Assembly (NCBI GenBank): GCA_030144965.1
Contig: JAMPUU010000016.1
Span: forward strand, 105,639 to 169,638
Direction: 5' to 3'
From: Nitrospira sp. BO4
GTDB lineage: Bacteria > Nitrospirota > Nitrospiria > Nitrospirales > Nitrospiraceae
DNA length: 64,000 nt
Below are positions 1-10,740 of this stretch, piece by piece (position 1 is the stretch's first letter; each line of letters begins with the position of its first letter). The notes under the pieces were generated by a model. That model did not search any database. It was not told the origin of the DNA and was given only the letters and a program-made list of their open reading frames with translations. The position numbers were made by a program, and so were the translations under genes.

Positions 1-493
1 GGATGATGTCATGACCAGCCATTTCGACGGTGGTGCTGTTGACGACGACCCCTTCCAACGAGCCGTCGTTGCGGAGGATCAGGTCCACCACTCTCGTCAG
101 GTTCATTAACTTGGCGCCGGCATTGTATGCAGCAGCGATCAGGGCACCGGTGGCATGCGGAGGATCGACCATGTACATCCCTTCGCATTCTTTGATCTTC
201 TTGCAGGGCACGCTGATCTCTTCGAGGATTTCATTGGCCGGTTCACAGATGGTGGCCTTGTTCATGAGATACCCGCCTGACCAGAATCCACCCCCCAGAG
301 CCAGGCTTTGCTCGACAATCAGCGTTCGAAATCCCATTTTCGCCAGGTCATGCGCGCAGATAAGCCCGGATGGACCTGCGCCGACGATGATCACGTCGCT
401 CTCGATCAGCTGATCGAACTCTTTATAGTATTCACGGGCGATCTGCCGGGTGATGTCCCGTTCACGCAAGGGGGCTGGTCGTGGTTTGGCCAT
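1..493 (-). CDS. thi4: Thi4-family thiazole synthase (partial)
   Basis: N-terminal 164 codons of a flavin-binding ADP-thiazole synthase of the Thi4/THI1 family, which makes the thiazole half of thiamine from NAD and glycine. The start is the ATG at 491-493. The protein shows an FAD/NAD Rossmann motif (VIIVGAGPSGL, residues about 36-46) and the family glycine run (LGGGFWSGG). The reading frame leaves the window at its left edge, just before the region holding the active-site position that is Cys in single-turnover yeast Thi4 and His in sulfide-dependent archaeal-type enzymes, so the mechanism cannot be read. It lies 37 bp downstream of thiC and probably shares its riboswitch-controlled transcript. 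Family assignment is strong; the sulfide-dependent type is inference. Confidence 0.88.
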   Translation of the reverse strand, partial: MAKPRPAPLRERDITRQIAREYYKEFDQLIESDVIIVGAGPSGLICAHDLAKMGFRTLIVEQSLALGGGFWSGGYLMNKATICEPANEILEEISVPCKKIKECEGMYMVDPPHATGALIAAAYNAGAKLMNLTRVVDLILRNDGSLEGVVVNSTTVEMAGHDII

Positions 494-530
494 AGGGCGC
501 TCCTTCAGCATCCGTCTTCTGTATCCATAG

Positions 531-2549
<2,019 letters not shown>

Positions 2550-2572
2550 TCACAAGATCCGCTGTCGTCCGG

Positions 2573-2653
2573 CTTCCCTACGCTGGTATTACCCAGGTCA
2601 GGTTGTGAGGGTCGTCCGATTCGTTCGGACTCTCAGCCTCAAGGCACCCCTAG
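2573..2653 (-). ncRNA. TPP riboswitch (THI element) aptamer
   Basis: Read on the minus strand, this segment has the conserved THI-box order: GGGGTGCC, then GGCTGAGAG, then ACCCTCACAACCTGA, then CTGGGTAATACCAGCGTAGG, then GAAG. These form the P2/P3 pyrimidine-sensing arm and the P4/P5 pyrophosphate arm. It precedes thiC and the downstream hairpin plus T-run. Thiamine pyrophosphate should switch off thiC-thi4. Confidence 0.95.
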
Positions 2654-2671
2654 CTCTAACTACTGCTCCTG

Positions 2672-2701
2672 ATCGTAGTACTCGGAGATGAGCGAAGTCA
2701 A
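2672..2701 (-). promoter_or_regulatory. Probable sigma70-type promoter of thiC-thi4
   Basis: On the minus strand TTGACT (2696-2701) and TACGAT (2672-2677) are separated by 18 bp, and the -10 box ends about 19 bp before the riboswitch aptamer. This is placement plus consensus match only. Confidence 0.5.
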
Positions 2702-2774
2702 TCGGCTATTAGCCCCATTCCGTCTACTATCCTTTGGGGCAGCTGACTAGGACTTTTCCTCGTAGGGCTCTTCG

Positions 2775-2803
2775 TTGATTGTGCGGGGAGCCTATCGTAG
2801 AAT
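2775..2803 (+). promoter_or_regulatory. Probable promoter of nadA
   Basis: TTGATT (2775-2780) and TAGAAT (2798-2803) are spaced by 17 bp. The -10 box lies 27 bp upstream of the nadA GTG and its GGAGGA ribosome-binding site. Confidence 0.5.
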
Positions 2804-2830
2804 GACATTCCTTTTCATTCGGAGGAAGGT

Positions 2831-3934
2831 GTGACAGCTACTGCGACGTTACCCAGACCGATCATCGAATACCAAGCGCTATCGACGGAAGAATTATACC
2901 GTCGGACACTGGCGGCGAAGCGAGTGCTCGGTGAACGGGTGATGGTCCTGGGCCACAATTACCAGCGGGACGAAGTGATTCAGCATGCTGATTTCCGCGG
3001 TGATTCGCTCTTGCTCGCCAAGCTGGCCGCTGCACGGTCCGAGCGACCCTACATCGTCTTTTGCGGTGTGCATTTTATGGCCGAGACAGCGGACATCCTT
3101 AGCCGCTCTCAGCAAACGGTGATTTTGCCCGATATGGCCGCCGGTTGCTCGATGGCCGATATGGCGGCGATTGAACAGGTCGACCAGTGCTGGGAAGCGT
3201 TGGGGCGCGTAGTTCCCGTGGAAGACACCGTGATACCGGCGGTCTATGTGAACTCGGCAGCGGTGCTGAAAGCGTTTTGTGGCGAACATGGCGGGATCAC
3301 CTGCACGTCCTCCAATGCCAAAGCCGTGATTGAGTGGTGTTGGGCCAGGCGAGAGAAGATTCTCTTCTTTCCCGATGAGCACTTGGGTCGCAACACGGCA
3401 AACAAGATGGGCATCCCGCGAGACCAGATGATCGTGTGGGACCCCTACCAGCCGAACGGCGGGAACACCAAAGACGCCATCAAGCGAGCCAAATTGATTC
3501 TCTGGAAAGGCCATTGCAGCGTCCACCAGATGTTTCAACCGGTTCATGTGGATCACTTCCGTAAACAGTACCCGAACGGCACGGTTATCGTTCACCCTGA
3601 GTGCCATGAAGACGTCGTGAATAAAGCGGATCTTATCGGATCAACCGAGTTCATCATTCGTACGGTGACTGCCGCACCGGCCGGCACGACGTGGGCGGTC
3701 GGTACAGAACTGAATCTTGTCAATCGATTGAAGCATGAACTCACCGATAAAAAGGTATTCTTCCTGTCCTCCACGGTCTGTCAGTGCGCCACCATGTTCC
3801 GGATCGATGCGGCACACCTCTGCTGGGCCATGGAGAATCTGGCCGAAGGTCAGGTTGTGAACCATATCGTGGTAGCGGAGGACGACAAGCGTTGGGCGAA
3901 GGTCGCGCTCGATCGCATGATGGCCGTCAGTTAA
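2831..3934 (+). CDS. nadA: Quinolinate synthase NadA
   Basis: Cytoplasmic [4Fe-4S] enzyme that condenses iminoaspartate with dihydroxyacetone phosphate to give quinolinate for NAD synthesis. The 367-residue protein shows VMVLGHNYQRDEV near residue 40, FCGVHFMAETADIL, the cluster cysteines in AAGCSMADM, HPECHEDV and TVCQCATM, and FFPDEHLGRN. The start is a GTG with GGAGGAAG directly upstream; no closer ATG fits. No nadB or nadC neighbour is present, so it seems to stand alone or lead into ileS, whose start follows after about 80 bp. Confidence 0.96.
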   Translation: MTATATLPRPIIEYQALSTEELYRRTLAAKRVLGERVMVLGHNYQRDEVIQHADFRGDSLLLAKLAAARSERPYIVFCGVHFMAETADILSRSQQTVILPDMAAGCSMADMAAIEQVDQCWEALGRVVPVEDTVIPAVYVNSAAVLKAFCGEHGGITCTSSNAKAVIEWCWARREKILFFPDEHLGRNTANKMGIPRDQMIVWDPYQPNGGNTKDAIKRAKLILWKGHCSVHQMFQPVHVDHFRKQYPNGTVIVHPECHEDVVNKADLIGSTEFIIRTVTAAPAGTTWAVGTELNLVNRLKHELTDKKVFFLSSTVCQCATMFRIDAAHLCWAMENLAEGQVVNHIVVAEDDKRWAKVALDRMMAVS

Positions 3935-4015
3935 GACTGGTGCCTCCCCCCTCCGTTCCGGTATATTCCCTCAATTCTGTATGATTACCTGGTGAGAGCG
4001 TGGATCCCAGTGTCT

Positions 4016-6829
4016 ATGGACTATAAGTCAACACTTAACCTTCCCAAAACCGATTTCCCGATGAAGGCCAACTTGCCGCAGCGGGAACCGGAGATGCTGG
4101 TCTGGTGGGAGCAACAGAAGCTCTATGACCGAATCCAAGCGACGGGTGCGGGACGGCCTCGGTATGTACTTCACGATGGCCCTCCGTATGCCAACGGCCG
4201 AATTCATATCGGACATGCCCTCAACAAAATTCTGAAAGATATCATCGTCAAGTCCAAAACCATGGCAGGCTTCCACGCGCCGTATGTGCCCGGATGGGAC
4301 TGCCACGGGTTGCCGATCGAACATCAAGTCATGAAGGAACTGGGCGACAAGAAGAAGGACTTTGATGTGTCGGCGATTCGTCGGCTCTGCCGTGAGTATG
4401 CCGAACGATACGTCAACATCCAGCGAGATGAGTTCAAGCGACTCGGAGTGCTGGGAGAATGGGACCACCCGTACCTCACCATGACCCCTGGCTATGAAGC
4501 GACGATTATTCGCGAGTTCGGGAAATTTGTCGAGCATGGAGGGGTGTACAAGGGCCTCAAGCCCGTACTCTGGTGCACCCACGATCAAACGGCACTGGCG
4601 GAAGCGGAAGTCGAGTATGATGACCACACCTCGCCATCGATCTATGTGAAGTTTCCGGTCGTCACCTCGCCCCTTGTTTTGGCAAAGGCCTTTCCCGGGA
4701 TCTCCTTTCCGGAAGGAATGAAGCTGGTCTCCGTCGTCATCTGGACGACAACACCCTGGACCTTACCGGCCAATCAAGCGGTCTGTCTCCATCGTGATTT
4801 CGATTATGTCTTCGTCCAAGTCGGTGATGAACTGCTGATTGTGGCGGAGAAACTTCTGGAGAGCGTTGCCAAGTCTTGTGGGCTCACTGATTATCGCGCG
4901 GTGGGGGTGAAGAAAGGCGGAGAAGGATTCGAGGGGTTGGAGACACAACGCCCCCTTTCCACCGGCTTGTCACCTATCCTACTCGGAGACTTTGTAACCC
5001 TCGAGCAGGGAACCGGCTGCGTACACATCGCCCCTGGCCACGGGATGGAGGACTATCTCCTCGTCCTGGAACACAACGCCAAGGCGTCACCAGGTGAACG
5101 ACTCGAAATCCTGGCGCCGGTCGACAATGGCGGGCGATTCACGCCGGTCGTGAAGGAATTCGCCGGACAGCATGTCTTGAAGGCGAATCCAAAGATTGTC
5201 GAATACCTCAAGGCGAATGGACGTTTGCTCGGTCATGGCTTGTTGAACCATTCCTATCCGCACTGTTGGCGGTGCAAGAATCCGGTGATCTTTCGTGCGA
5301 CCGAGCAGTGGTTCGTCTCTATGGAGACGAATGATTTGCGAAGAGAAACACTGGTGGAAATCGAACGGGTCCGATGGATCCCAAGCTATGGCCGCGATCG
5401 GATCTTCGGCATGATTGAAAACCGTCCGGACTGGTGTCTTTCGCGTCAGCGGGTGTGGGGCGTGCCGATTCCTGGGTTTACGTGTCATACCTGTCATCAT
5501 GTCCTTGCCGACCCTGTCGTGATCGAGCATGTCGCCGCGTTGATGGAATCGAAGGGGGCGGATGTCTGGTTCGAACGATCTGCGCTTGATTTATTGCCCG
5601 CAGGAACGGCATGTCCGAAGTGCGGAGGTACCAAGTTTGAGAAGGAACGTGACATTCTCGATGTGTGGTTTGAATCCGGCGTCAGTTACGCGGCAGTCTT
5701 GAAATCGAGGAAGTGGTGGCCGGCTGATTTGTATCTTGAAGGTTCTGACCAACATCGCGGTTGGTTTCATAGCGCCCTGCTGGCCGGAATCACAACCGAT
5801 CATCGGGCGCCGTATCAAGCGGTATTGACCCATGGCTTCGTCGTGGACGGGCAGGGCAAGAAGATGTCCAAGTCGGCCGGCAATGTCGTCGCGCCCCAGG
5901 ACGTCATCAAGCAGTCGGGCGCGGAAATCCTCCGCTTGTGGGTGGCGGCTCAAGACTATCGTGAGGATCTCCGCATCTCGCAGGAGATCTTGAATCATCT
6001 GATCGAGGCCTATCGGAAGATCCGCAACACGTCCCGCTTCTTACTGAGCAATCTGTACGATTTTGATCCGGCGGCGCATCGTGTTCCCTACGAGCAGTTA
6101 CCCGAGTTGGACCGTTGGGCACTACTGCGTCTTGGTGGACTGATTACGAAGGTGCGACGAGCGTATGAAGATTTCGAGTTCCACACGATCTTCCATGCCC
6201 TGAACAATTTTTGCGCGGTCGACCTCAGCGCCGTGTATCTCGACATTCTCAAGGATCGACTCTATACCTTCCGCGCCGACTCACCTTTGAGGCGAGGGTC
6301 ACAGACCGTCCTGTTTGAAGTCGCGGTGACGCTGTCAAAACTCATGGCGCCGGTATTGAGTTTCACGGCGGAAGAAATCTGGCGGACGCTGGCCGCGCAG
6401 GTACCCGGAGGGATGGAAACCACGAGCGTGCATCTCGCCTCGTTTCCCGAGCCGGATCCGGCTTGGGCCGATGCGAGGCTGGCGGAACGGTGGGAGCGAC
6501 TGCTGAAATATCGTGCGCAGGTCCAAGGAGTTTTGGAGGAACGGCGCCGCGAGAAAGTCATTGGCTCTTCGCTCGAAGCGCATGTTCATCTCACCACCGA
6601 TGTGCCGACCGGTCAGTGGCTGGATATCTCGCCCGAGGATTTGGGCGCTTTGTTTATCGTCTCGCAGGTGAGCGTTGATCAACGGCCCGATGCGACGTCC
6701 GATCTCGCCGTCTCCGTAACCAAGTCGGCGCATGGCAAATGCGAGCGCTGCTGGAACTACCGGCCGGCTGTCGGAACCTTCCCCGACCATCCTACCCTCT
6801 GTGACCGGTGCCTGGAGGCAATCCGTTGA
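4016..6829 (+). CDS. ileS: Isoleucyl-tRNA synthetase
   Basis: Class I aminoacyl-tRNA synthetase of 937 residues charging tRNA-Ile, including an editing domain. HIGH appears in [11 protein letters not shown] near residue 60, KMSKS in [12 protein letters not shown], and the C-terminal zinc knuckle in CERCWNYRP and LCDRCLEAI. The ATG at 4016 begins [12 protein letters not shown], the usual bacterial IleS start. A GTG at 3992 would add eight residues and neither has a strong Shine-Dalgarno sequence. Its stop overlaps the lspA start (TTGA), a linkage common in bacteria. Confidence 0.97.
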   Translation: MDYKSTLNLPKTDFPMKANLPQREPEMLVWWEQQKLYDRIQATGAGRPRYVLHDGPPYANGRIHIGHALNKILKDIIVKSKTMAGFHAPYVPGWDCHGLPIEHQVMKELGDKKKDFDVSAIRRLCREYAERYVNIQRDEFKRLGVLGEWDHPYLTMTPGYEATIIREFGKFVEHGGVYKGLKPVLWCTHDQTALAEAEVEYDDHTSPSIYVKFPVVTSPLVLAKAFPGISFPEGMKLVSVVIWTTTPWTLPANQAVCLHRDFDYVFVQVGDELLIVAEKLLESVAKSCGLTDYRAVGVKKGGEGFEGLETQRPLSTGLSPILLGDFVTLEQGTGCVHIAPGHGMEDYLLVLEHNAKASPGERLEILAPVDNGGRFTPVVKEFAGQHVLKANPKIVEYLKANGRLLGHGLLNHSYPHCWRCKNPVIFRATEQWFVSMETNDLRRETLVEIERVRWIPSYGRDRIFGMIENRPDWCLSRQRVWGVPIPGFTCHTCHHVLADPVVIEHVAALMESKGADVWFERSALDLLPAGTACPKCGGTKFEKERDILDVWFESGVSYAAVLKSRKWWPADLYLEGSDQHRGWFHSALLAGITTDHRAPYQAVLTHGFVVDGQGKKMSKSAGNVVAPQDVIKQSGAEILRLWVAAQDYREDLRISQEILNHLIEAYRKIRNTSRFLLSNLYDFDPAAHRVPYEQLPELDRWALLRLGGLITKVRRAYEDFEFHTIFHALNNFCAVDLSAVYLDILKDRLYTFRADSPLRRGSQTVLFEVAVTLSKLMAPVLSFTAEEIWRTLAAQVPGGMETTSVHLASFPEPDPAWADARLAERWERLLKYRAQVQGVLEERRREKVIGSSLEAHVHLTTDVPTGQWLDISPEDLGALFIVSQVSVDQRPDATSDLAVSVTKSAHGKCERCWNYRPAVGTFPDHPTLCDRCLEAIR

Positions 6830-7350
6830 GTGGACTTACCTTGCGGAATCTGGCCTTGGCGTCGGTGACCGGCAGCATCATTTTCCTGGATCAACTGACG
6901 AAACAGCAGATCATGAAAACCATGCGGCTCCATGAATCGATCCCCATCATTCCCAACCTCTTCAGTTTGACGTACATTCGAAATCCCGGTGCGGCATTCG
7001 GTTTGCTGGCCGGGAGCAGCAACGCGTTTCGGATGGTCTTCTTTGGGTTGACGTCGATTTTTGCCCTTGGCCTGCTGGGCACGATTCTGCTACGGATGCC
7101 GGAAGAGGATTGGATGGGGCGTGTCAGTGTTGCAGGAATTCTCGGTGGCGCGATCGGGAACCTCATCGACCGGCTGCGTTTTGGAGAAGTGATCGACTTT
7201 CTGGATGTCTATATCGACAACTACCACTGGCCTGCATTCAATGTGGCGGATTCTGCGATTACCGTCGGGGTGATCGTCCTCATCATTCACTTCGCCTTTG
7301 AGAAACGAGCCGATCCCCCTACTGCTTCGGAGACCTCCTCAGTTCCCTAA
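6826..7350 (+). CDS. lspA: Prolipoprotein signal peptidase (signal peptidase II)
   Basis: Inner-membrane aspartyl protease that cleaves lipoprotein signal peptides before the lipidated cysteine; many lipoproteins in this window would be substrates. The 174-residue protein has four hydrophobic segments and the family motifs [21 protein letters not shown] and FNVADS, the last two carrying the catalytic Asp pair. The TTG at 6826 is preferred because GGAGG lies seven bases upstream and it overlaps the ileS stop. A GTG at 6808 would put that GGAGG inside the coding sequence. Confidence 0.95.
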   Translation: MSGLTLRNLALASVTGSIIFLDQLTKQQIMKTMRLHESIPIIPNLFSLTYIRNPGAAFGLLAGSSNAFRMVFFGLTSIFALGLLGTILLRMPEEDWMGRVSVAGILGGAIGNLIDRLRFGEVIDFLDVYIDNYHWPAFNVADSAITVGVIVLIIHFAFEKRADPPTASETSSVP

Positions 7351-7418
7351 CACGTGAAGCGCGTGTCCCTTTCACCGACATACGAGATCCAAACGACCAC
7401 CCGTGGTTGCGATACTCG

Positions 7419-7679
7419 CTAGGCTGGCATTCTTACGATAAATCCGCCTTTTTCTTTGGCTTGTTTCTGCTGCTCTGCCGAGAACATGAACAGCGGTTCG
7501 CTGTGACAGAATTGGCACTCTCTCGTGGTCACCGTCGCACTCGGTTCCCCGATGCTGATGAGGTACTCCTGAGCGAGCTTGAGGGCGGTGGCTTCATCCG
7601 TCGTCATCACATCGAAGTGAATGCGACCGCTCTTGCCGTTGACCCACGTATCGTAAACATGAATCGTATCCGAGGACAT
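7419..7679 (-). CDS. DUF2024 family protein
   Basis: Small cytoplasmic protein of 86 residues resembling DUF2024: HVYDTWVN near the N-terminus, an HFDV strand, an EATALKLAQEYLISIG helix and a C-terminal ECQFCHSE segment. Function is unknown. The start at MSSDT is chosen because AAAGGAG lies six bases upstream. It follows uppP with 12 bp between them and may be co-transcribed. The two cysteines in CxxC arrangement could bind metal, but that is speculation. Confidence 0.75.
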   Translation of the reverse strand: MSSDTIHVYDTWVNGKSGRIHFDVMTTDEATALKLAQEYLISIGEPSATVTTRECQFCHSEPLFMFSAEQQKQAKEKGGFIVRMPA

Positions 7680-7691
7680 GAACAACTCCTT

Positions 7692-8567
7692 TCAGCGGAC
7701 GACCAACAGGACCACAATTCCGAGGATAATACGATAGTACGCAAAGACGCGCAAGGTATGCCGTTGGACATAGGTCAAAAAGGCGGCGATGACCGCCCAG
7801 GCCACCAGAAAGGAGATGACCATGCCGAGGCCGAGCGCCAGAAAATCCTGCTCGGTAAACGAGCCCCGTGCCTTCCACGTTTCGTAGACCGTTGCCGCGA
7901 TGATGGTTGGAAGGGCCAGAAAAAAGGAGTACTCCGTGGCAACTTTGCGATCCAACCCGGCGAGCAGGCCTCCGATGATGGTTGAGCCGGATCGAGACAT
8001 TCCGGGAATCAGGGAGGCGCACTGTGCGAGACCGATCCAGAATGCATGGACTGCCGACACCTGCTCCAGACGCATCGCACGGCTGGTTCGTTTCGTGGCT
8101 TCAACGATGAGGATGATGATGCCACCGAGGATCGATGTCAACGCCACCGTCAGGGGAGTGAACAAATAAGATTTGATCCATCCGTGAGCCAACAGACCGA
8201 GTATGGCAGCGGGCAGGAAGGCGATCCCTAGTCCGAGCAGAAACCATAGGTTGGGATGACTTTGCATCGAGATCTTGAGGCGGTTGGTCCACGCGGCAGC
8301 CGGCTGGTTTTGTGAGAACGATCGCAACGTTTTTTGTTCCTCCCAAGCGCCGGTGAGAAGCCGTCCGATTTTTTCCCGTTCGAATACGATGACGGCCAGA
8401 ATCGCCCCCAACTGGATGGAGATCTCCGCGTTTGCGGCCACGTCGCCGGTGAAACCGAGGGCATGGCCGACCAGAATAAGGTGTCCGGTAGATGAAACGG
8501 GCAGAAACTCCGTCAGTCCTTCGACGACCCCAAGAATCACCGCGAGCGCCGGACCCCATTCGTTCAT
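7692..8567 (-). CDS. uppP: Undecaprenyl-diphosphatase UppP/BacA
   Basis: Integral membrane phosphatase recycling undecaprenyl pyrophosphate for peptidoglycan and O-antigen synthesis. The 291-residue protein has about eight hydrophobic helices and both signature regions: EGLTEFLPVSSTGHL near residue 17 and MSRSGSTI in the second half. The ATG at 8567 (MNEWGPAL) has AGGAG ten bases upstream; an upstream extension is not family-like. Confidence 0.96.
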   Translation of the reverse strand: MNEWGPALAVILGVVEGLTEFLPVSSTGHLILVGHALGFTGDVAANAEISIQLGAILAVIVFEREKIGRLLTGAWEEQKTLRSFSQNQPAAAWTNRLKISMQSHPNLWFLLGLGIAFLPAAILGLLAHGWIKSYLFTPLTVALTSILGGIIILIVEATKRTSRAMRLEQVSAVHAFWIGLAQCASLIPGMSRSGSTIIGGLLAGLDRKVATEYSFFLALPTIIAATVYETWKARGSFTEQDFLALGLGMVISFLVAWAVIAAFLTYVQRHTLRVFAYYRIILGIVVLLVVR

Positions 8568-8729
8568 GCGTACACCACTCCTGGAATAGTAGGGCGGAGG
8601 TATCAATCCCCATGGCCATGTCTGATAGAATGTGAGCGATAATCACAGAGCGACGCTGATCCGTCAAGCGCCGGATAGTTTGTCCTCATATGTGTTTCGG
8701 CGGGACGGCCTCGCACAAAAGCAATTATG

Positions 8730-8758
8730 TTGACAACGTCCGGGTGTTGGCATACACA
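8730..8758 (+). promoter_or_regulatory. Probable promoter of the HhH lipoprotein gene
   Basis: A perfect TTGACA (8730-8735) is followed after 17 bp by TACACA (8753-8758), 100 bp before the next plus-strand start. The rest of the 290-bp divergent gap holds nothing else recognised. Confidence 0.5.
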
Positions 8759-8857
8759 CAGAGAAGGTAAACGGAAAAACGACTCTCACAGTCGGATGGA
8801 AGTGAAGATCCACATGAAGCGCAGTCAAGTCGTAGGATTTGATGGAGGGAGGATCGC

Positions 8858-9553
8858 ATGAGACGCGAGTGGACGGCGATAGTGTTGATTGGAGCGGTAT
8901 TAACCACGGGTTGCGTATCCAACAAGAAATACCAAGAGGCGTTGGCCGAGTCGGACAATGCCAAGATGGAGCTGGAGAAAGCTCGCCAACAGAAAAATGC
9001 CATGGAGCAACAGGTTCGAACGCTCAAAGAAATGAATGTAAAGTTTGGCAATGAAGCGCAGGCGGCTCGGGACGAACTCCAGCGCATTGAGCATGGGCGT
9101 GACACAGAGCGTGGCACGGTCGAAGGAAGGACGAAGGAGCTGGAAGACAAGGTCAAGGCGTTATCGGCGCAAAATCGAAATGTACGGCAGGAATATCAGG
9201 ACGTGAAGCGTCATAACGATACGCTGAAATCGTTGGTCGCTCGCTATCAAAAAGAGCTCAAGGACCGCTCTCAGTCGGGATCGTCGGCACAGACAGCAAC
9301 GCTGACCCCAAGCCAGGCGCCATCTGGAACCGCTCCTGCAGCGGCTCCAGCCACTCCGGTCGCTTCCGCGGCGATGAACATCAATAAGGTGTCAGCGAGC
9401 GACATGATTCTCTTCTTGGGACTGAAACAAGACGAAGCCGATCGAATCGTGAACAATCGTCCCTATCGCGTGAAGGGCGAATTGGTGGCGAAGAATGTCG
9501 TCCCCAAAGAGACCTTCGACTTGATCAAGGATCGAATCTCGGTTAATCCATAG
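8858..9553 (+). CDS. Coiled-coil lipoprotein with C-terminal helix-hairpin-helix-like domain
   Basis: 231 residues. Lipoprotein signal peptide ends in LTTGC (Cys about residue 19). A long charged coiled coil rich in E, K, Q and R follows (about 25-135), then an S/T/A/P-rich linker (about 145-170). The C-terminal 60 residues, from NINKVSASDMILFLGL to the end, resemble the ComEA/PsbU-type helix-hairpin-helix fold, here with INKVSAS in place of the usual LNxA. GGAGGGAGG precedes the ATG. Probably anchored in the outer membrane; a scaffold or DNA-binding role cannot be told apart from sequence. Confidence 0.75.
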   Translation: MRREWTAIVLIGAVLTTGCVSNKKYQEALAESDNAKMELEKARQQKNAMEQQVRTLKEMNVKFGNEAQAARDELQRIEHGRDTERGTVEGRTKELEDKVKALSAQNRNVRQEYQDVKRHNDTLKSLVARYQKELKDRSQSGSSAQTATLTPSQAPSGTAPAAAPATPVASAAMNINKVSASDMILFLGLKQDEADRIVNNRPYRVKGELVAKNVVPKETFDLIKDRISVNP

Positions 9554-9580
9554 ATCGCGCGATAGATTCCACGGACATGG

Positions 9581-9615
9581 AAAAGGCCGTTCTCCTCGCG
9601 GAGAACGGCCTTTTT
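9581..9615. terminator. Bidirectional intrinsic terminator
   Basis: GGCCGTTCTCC and GGAGAACGGCC form an 11-bp perfect stem with a 4-nt loop, flanked by AAAA on the left and TTTTT on the right. It can terminate the lipoprotein gene (plus) and the convergent amidohydrolase gene (minus). Confidence 0.9.
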
Positions 9616-9653
9616 GTTTGGAGAGACAGCACGCGCATCCCGGTTCCGCATCG

Positions 9654-10730
9654 TCAACTATTCGAACTCCGGCCCGAAACAAGGTCGCCGAAGGATTGAA
9701 AATTCAGGTTCAAACCTGTGCAGACCTCCACCTGGCGGTCGAAGCGGTTCTTCGTGCGGATCATTTGCCCAAGCGTCCGGAACCCGACTCGGCCCCAGGC
9801 GGGCAAGTGGAAGACCGACAGCGGGTAGTCTGTTCCAAAGAGCAACCGAGCTTGAATCTCAGGGTGGTGCCTGAGGTGCAGCAGCATTTTCAAGCGATGG
9901 GGTTGGGTGAGGGCGGAAATGTCGGCATAGAAATTTGGATAACGCCCGCACAATTCTCGTAGGGTCGGAATGAATTTTTCGTAAAACATGAGGCCGTAAC
10001 TGCAGGCATGAGCGGCGATGACGGTCACGCCTTCTTCCAGGGCCAGGCGGAGCCGAGAGGGATCTCCGAGTGATTGGTCCTTGCCGATCAAGCTGAATTC
10101 GTAGCCGACATGGCTCAAGAAGGGTAAGCGCCGTTGCGCCAGCGCCCGATAAAAAGGTTTGTATCGCTCGTCAGCCGGGTTGAAGTGCTGGGCATTCGGT
10201 AGGACTTTGATCAGAACGGCACCGGCATCGGCGCAACGATGAACTTCGTCGATCGCGTCCTCCCGCTGCGGATTGATCGAAGGGCCGGCCAAAAAGACAT
10301 CGGGGTAGGTCTGCACTACCTTGAACACGTAATCGTTGTTGACGAGAAAGTCGGTGTGCTGGCGATTGAGCGATCCCGCTTGATCGTAGAACCCGTCCAT
10401 GCCGAGTAGGACTGCCTTCGAGACATGCCGTGAAGCGCGTAACTCCGTCAGAAGGTGATCGAGGTAGTGCTGATTTGCCGCCCGTGGATGGGCACGGGAG
10501 AGGTCGTGCTTCCACAAGAGAAATCGAAAGAGCGGGCTGCGGAGCAGCTTCGGCGAGATGAAACAGCCGTTGTCGCCATCCGGCAATGCCGCAAGATGGA
10601 CATGACAGTCAATGAGTGATTTCTGAGCCGTATGTCGTGAAGTGCCGCGCGTGGAGTCGTGTTTGGAAAGAGCCATCAGTTCGCCGCGCGATCTCATCGC
10701 TGCGATCTTATCTTGCGAGATACACTTCAC
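9654..10730 (-). CDS. Amidohydrolase-family (PF04909-like) metal-dependent hydrolase
   Basis: Predicted TIM-barrel amidohydrolase of up to 358 residues. Metal-binding motifs are in order: LIDCHVHLA near residue 40, LSHVGYE, AAHACSYG and LFGTDYPL, giving the HxH, two later His and the late catalytic Asp. The substrate is unknown; relatives include decarboxylases and lactonases. The start is uncertain: the GTG at 10730 is the longest, while internal ATGs at residues 12 and 19 are possible and none has a clear ribosome-binding site. It lies 10 bp downstream of the lipid-remodelling fusion gene, so co-transcription is likely. Confidence 0.75.
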   Translation of the reverse strand: MKCISQDKIAAMRSRGELMALSKHDSTRGTSRHTAQKSLIDCHVHLAALPDGDNGCFISPKLLRSPLFRFLLWKHDLSRAHPRAANQHYLDHLLTELRASRHVSKAVLLGMDGFYDQAGSLNRQHTDFLVNNDYVFKVVQTYPDVFLAGPSINPQREDAIDEVHRCADAGAVLIKVLPNAQHFNPADERYKPFYRALAQRRLPFLSHVGYEFSLIGKDQSLGDPSRLRLALEEGVTVIAAHACSYGLMFYEKFIPTLRELCGRYPNFYADISALTQPHRLKMLLHLRHHPEIQARLLFGTDYPLSVFHLPAWGRVGFRTLGQMIRTKNRFDRQVEVCTGLNLNFQSFGDLVSGRSSNS

Positions 10731-10740
10731 GAAATATGCT

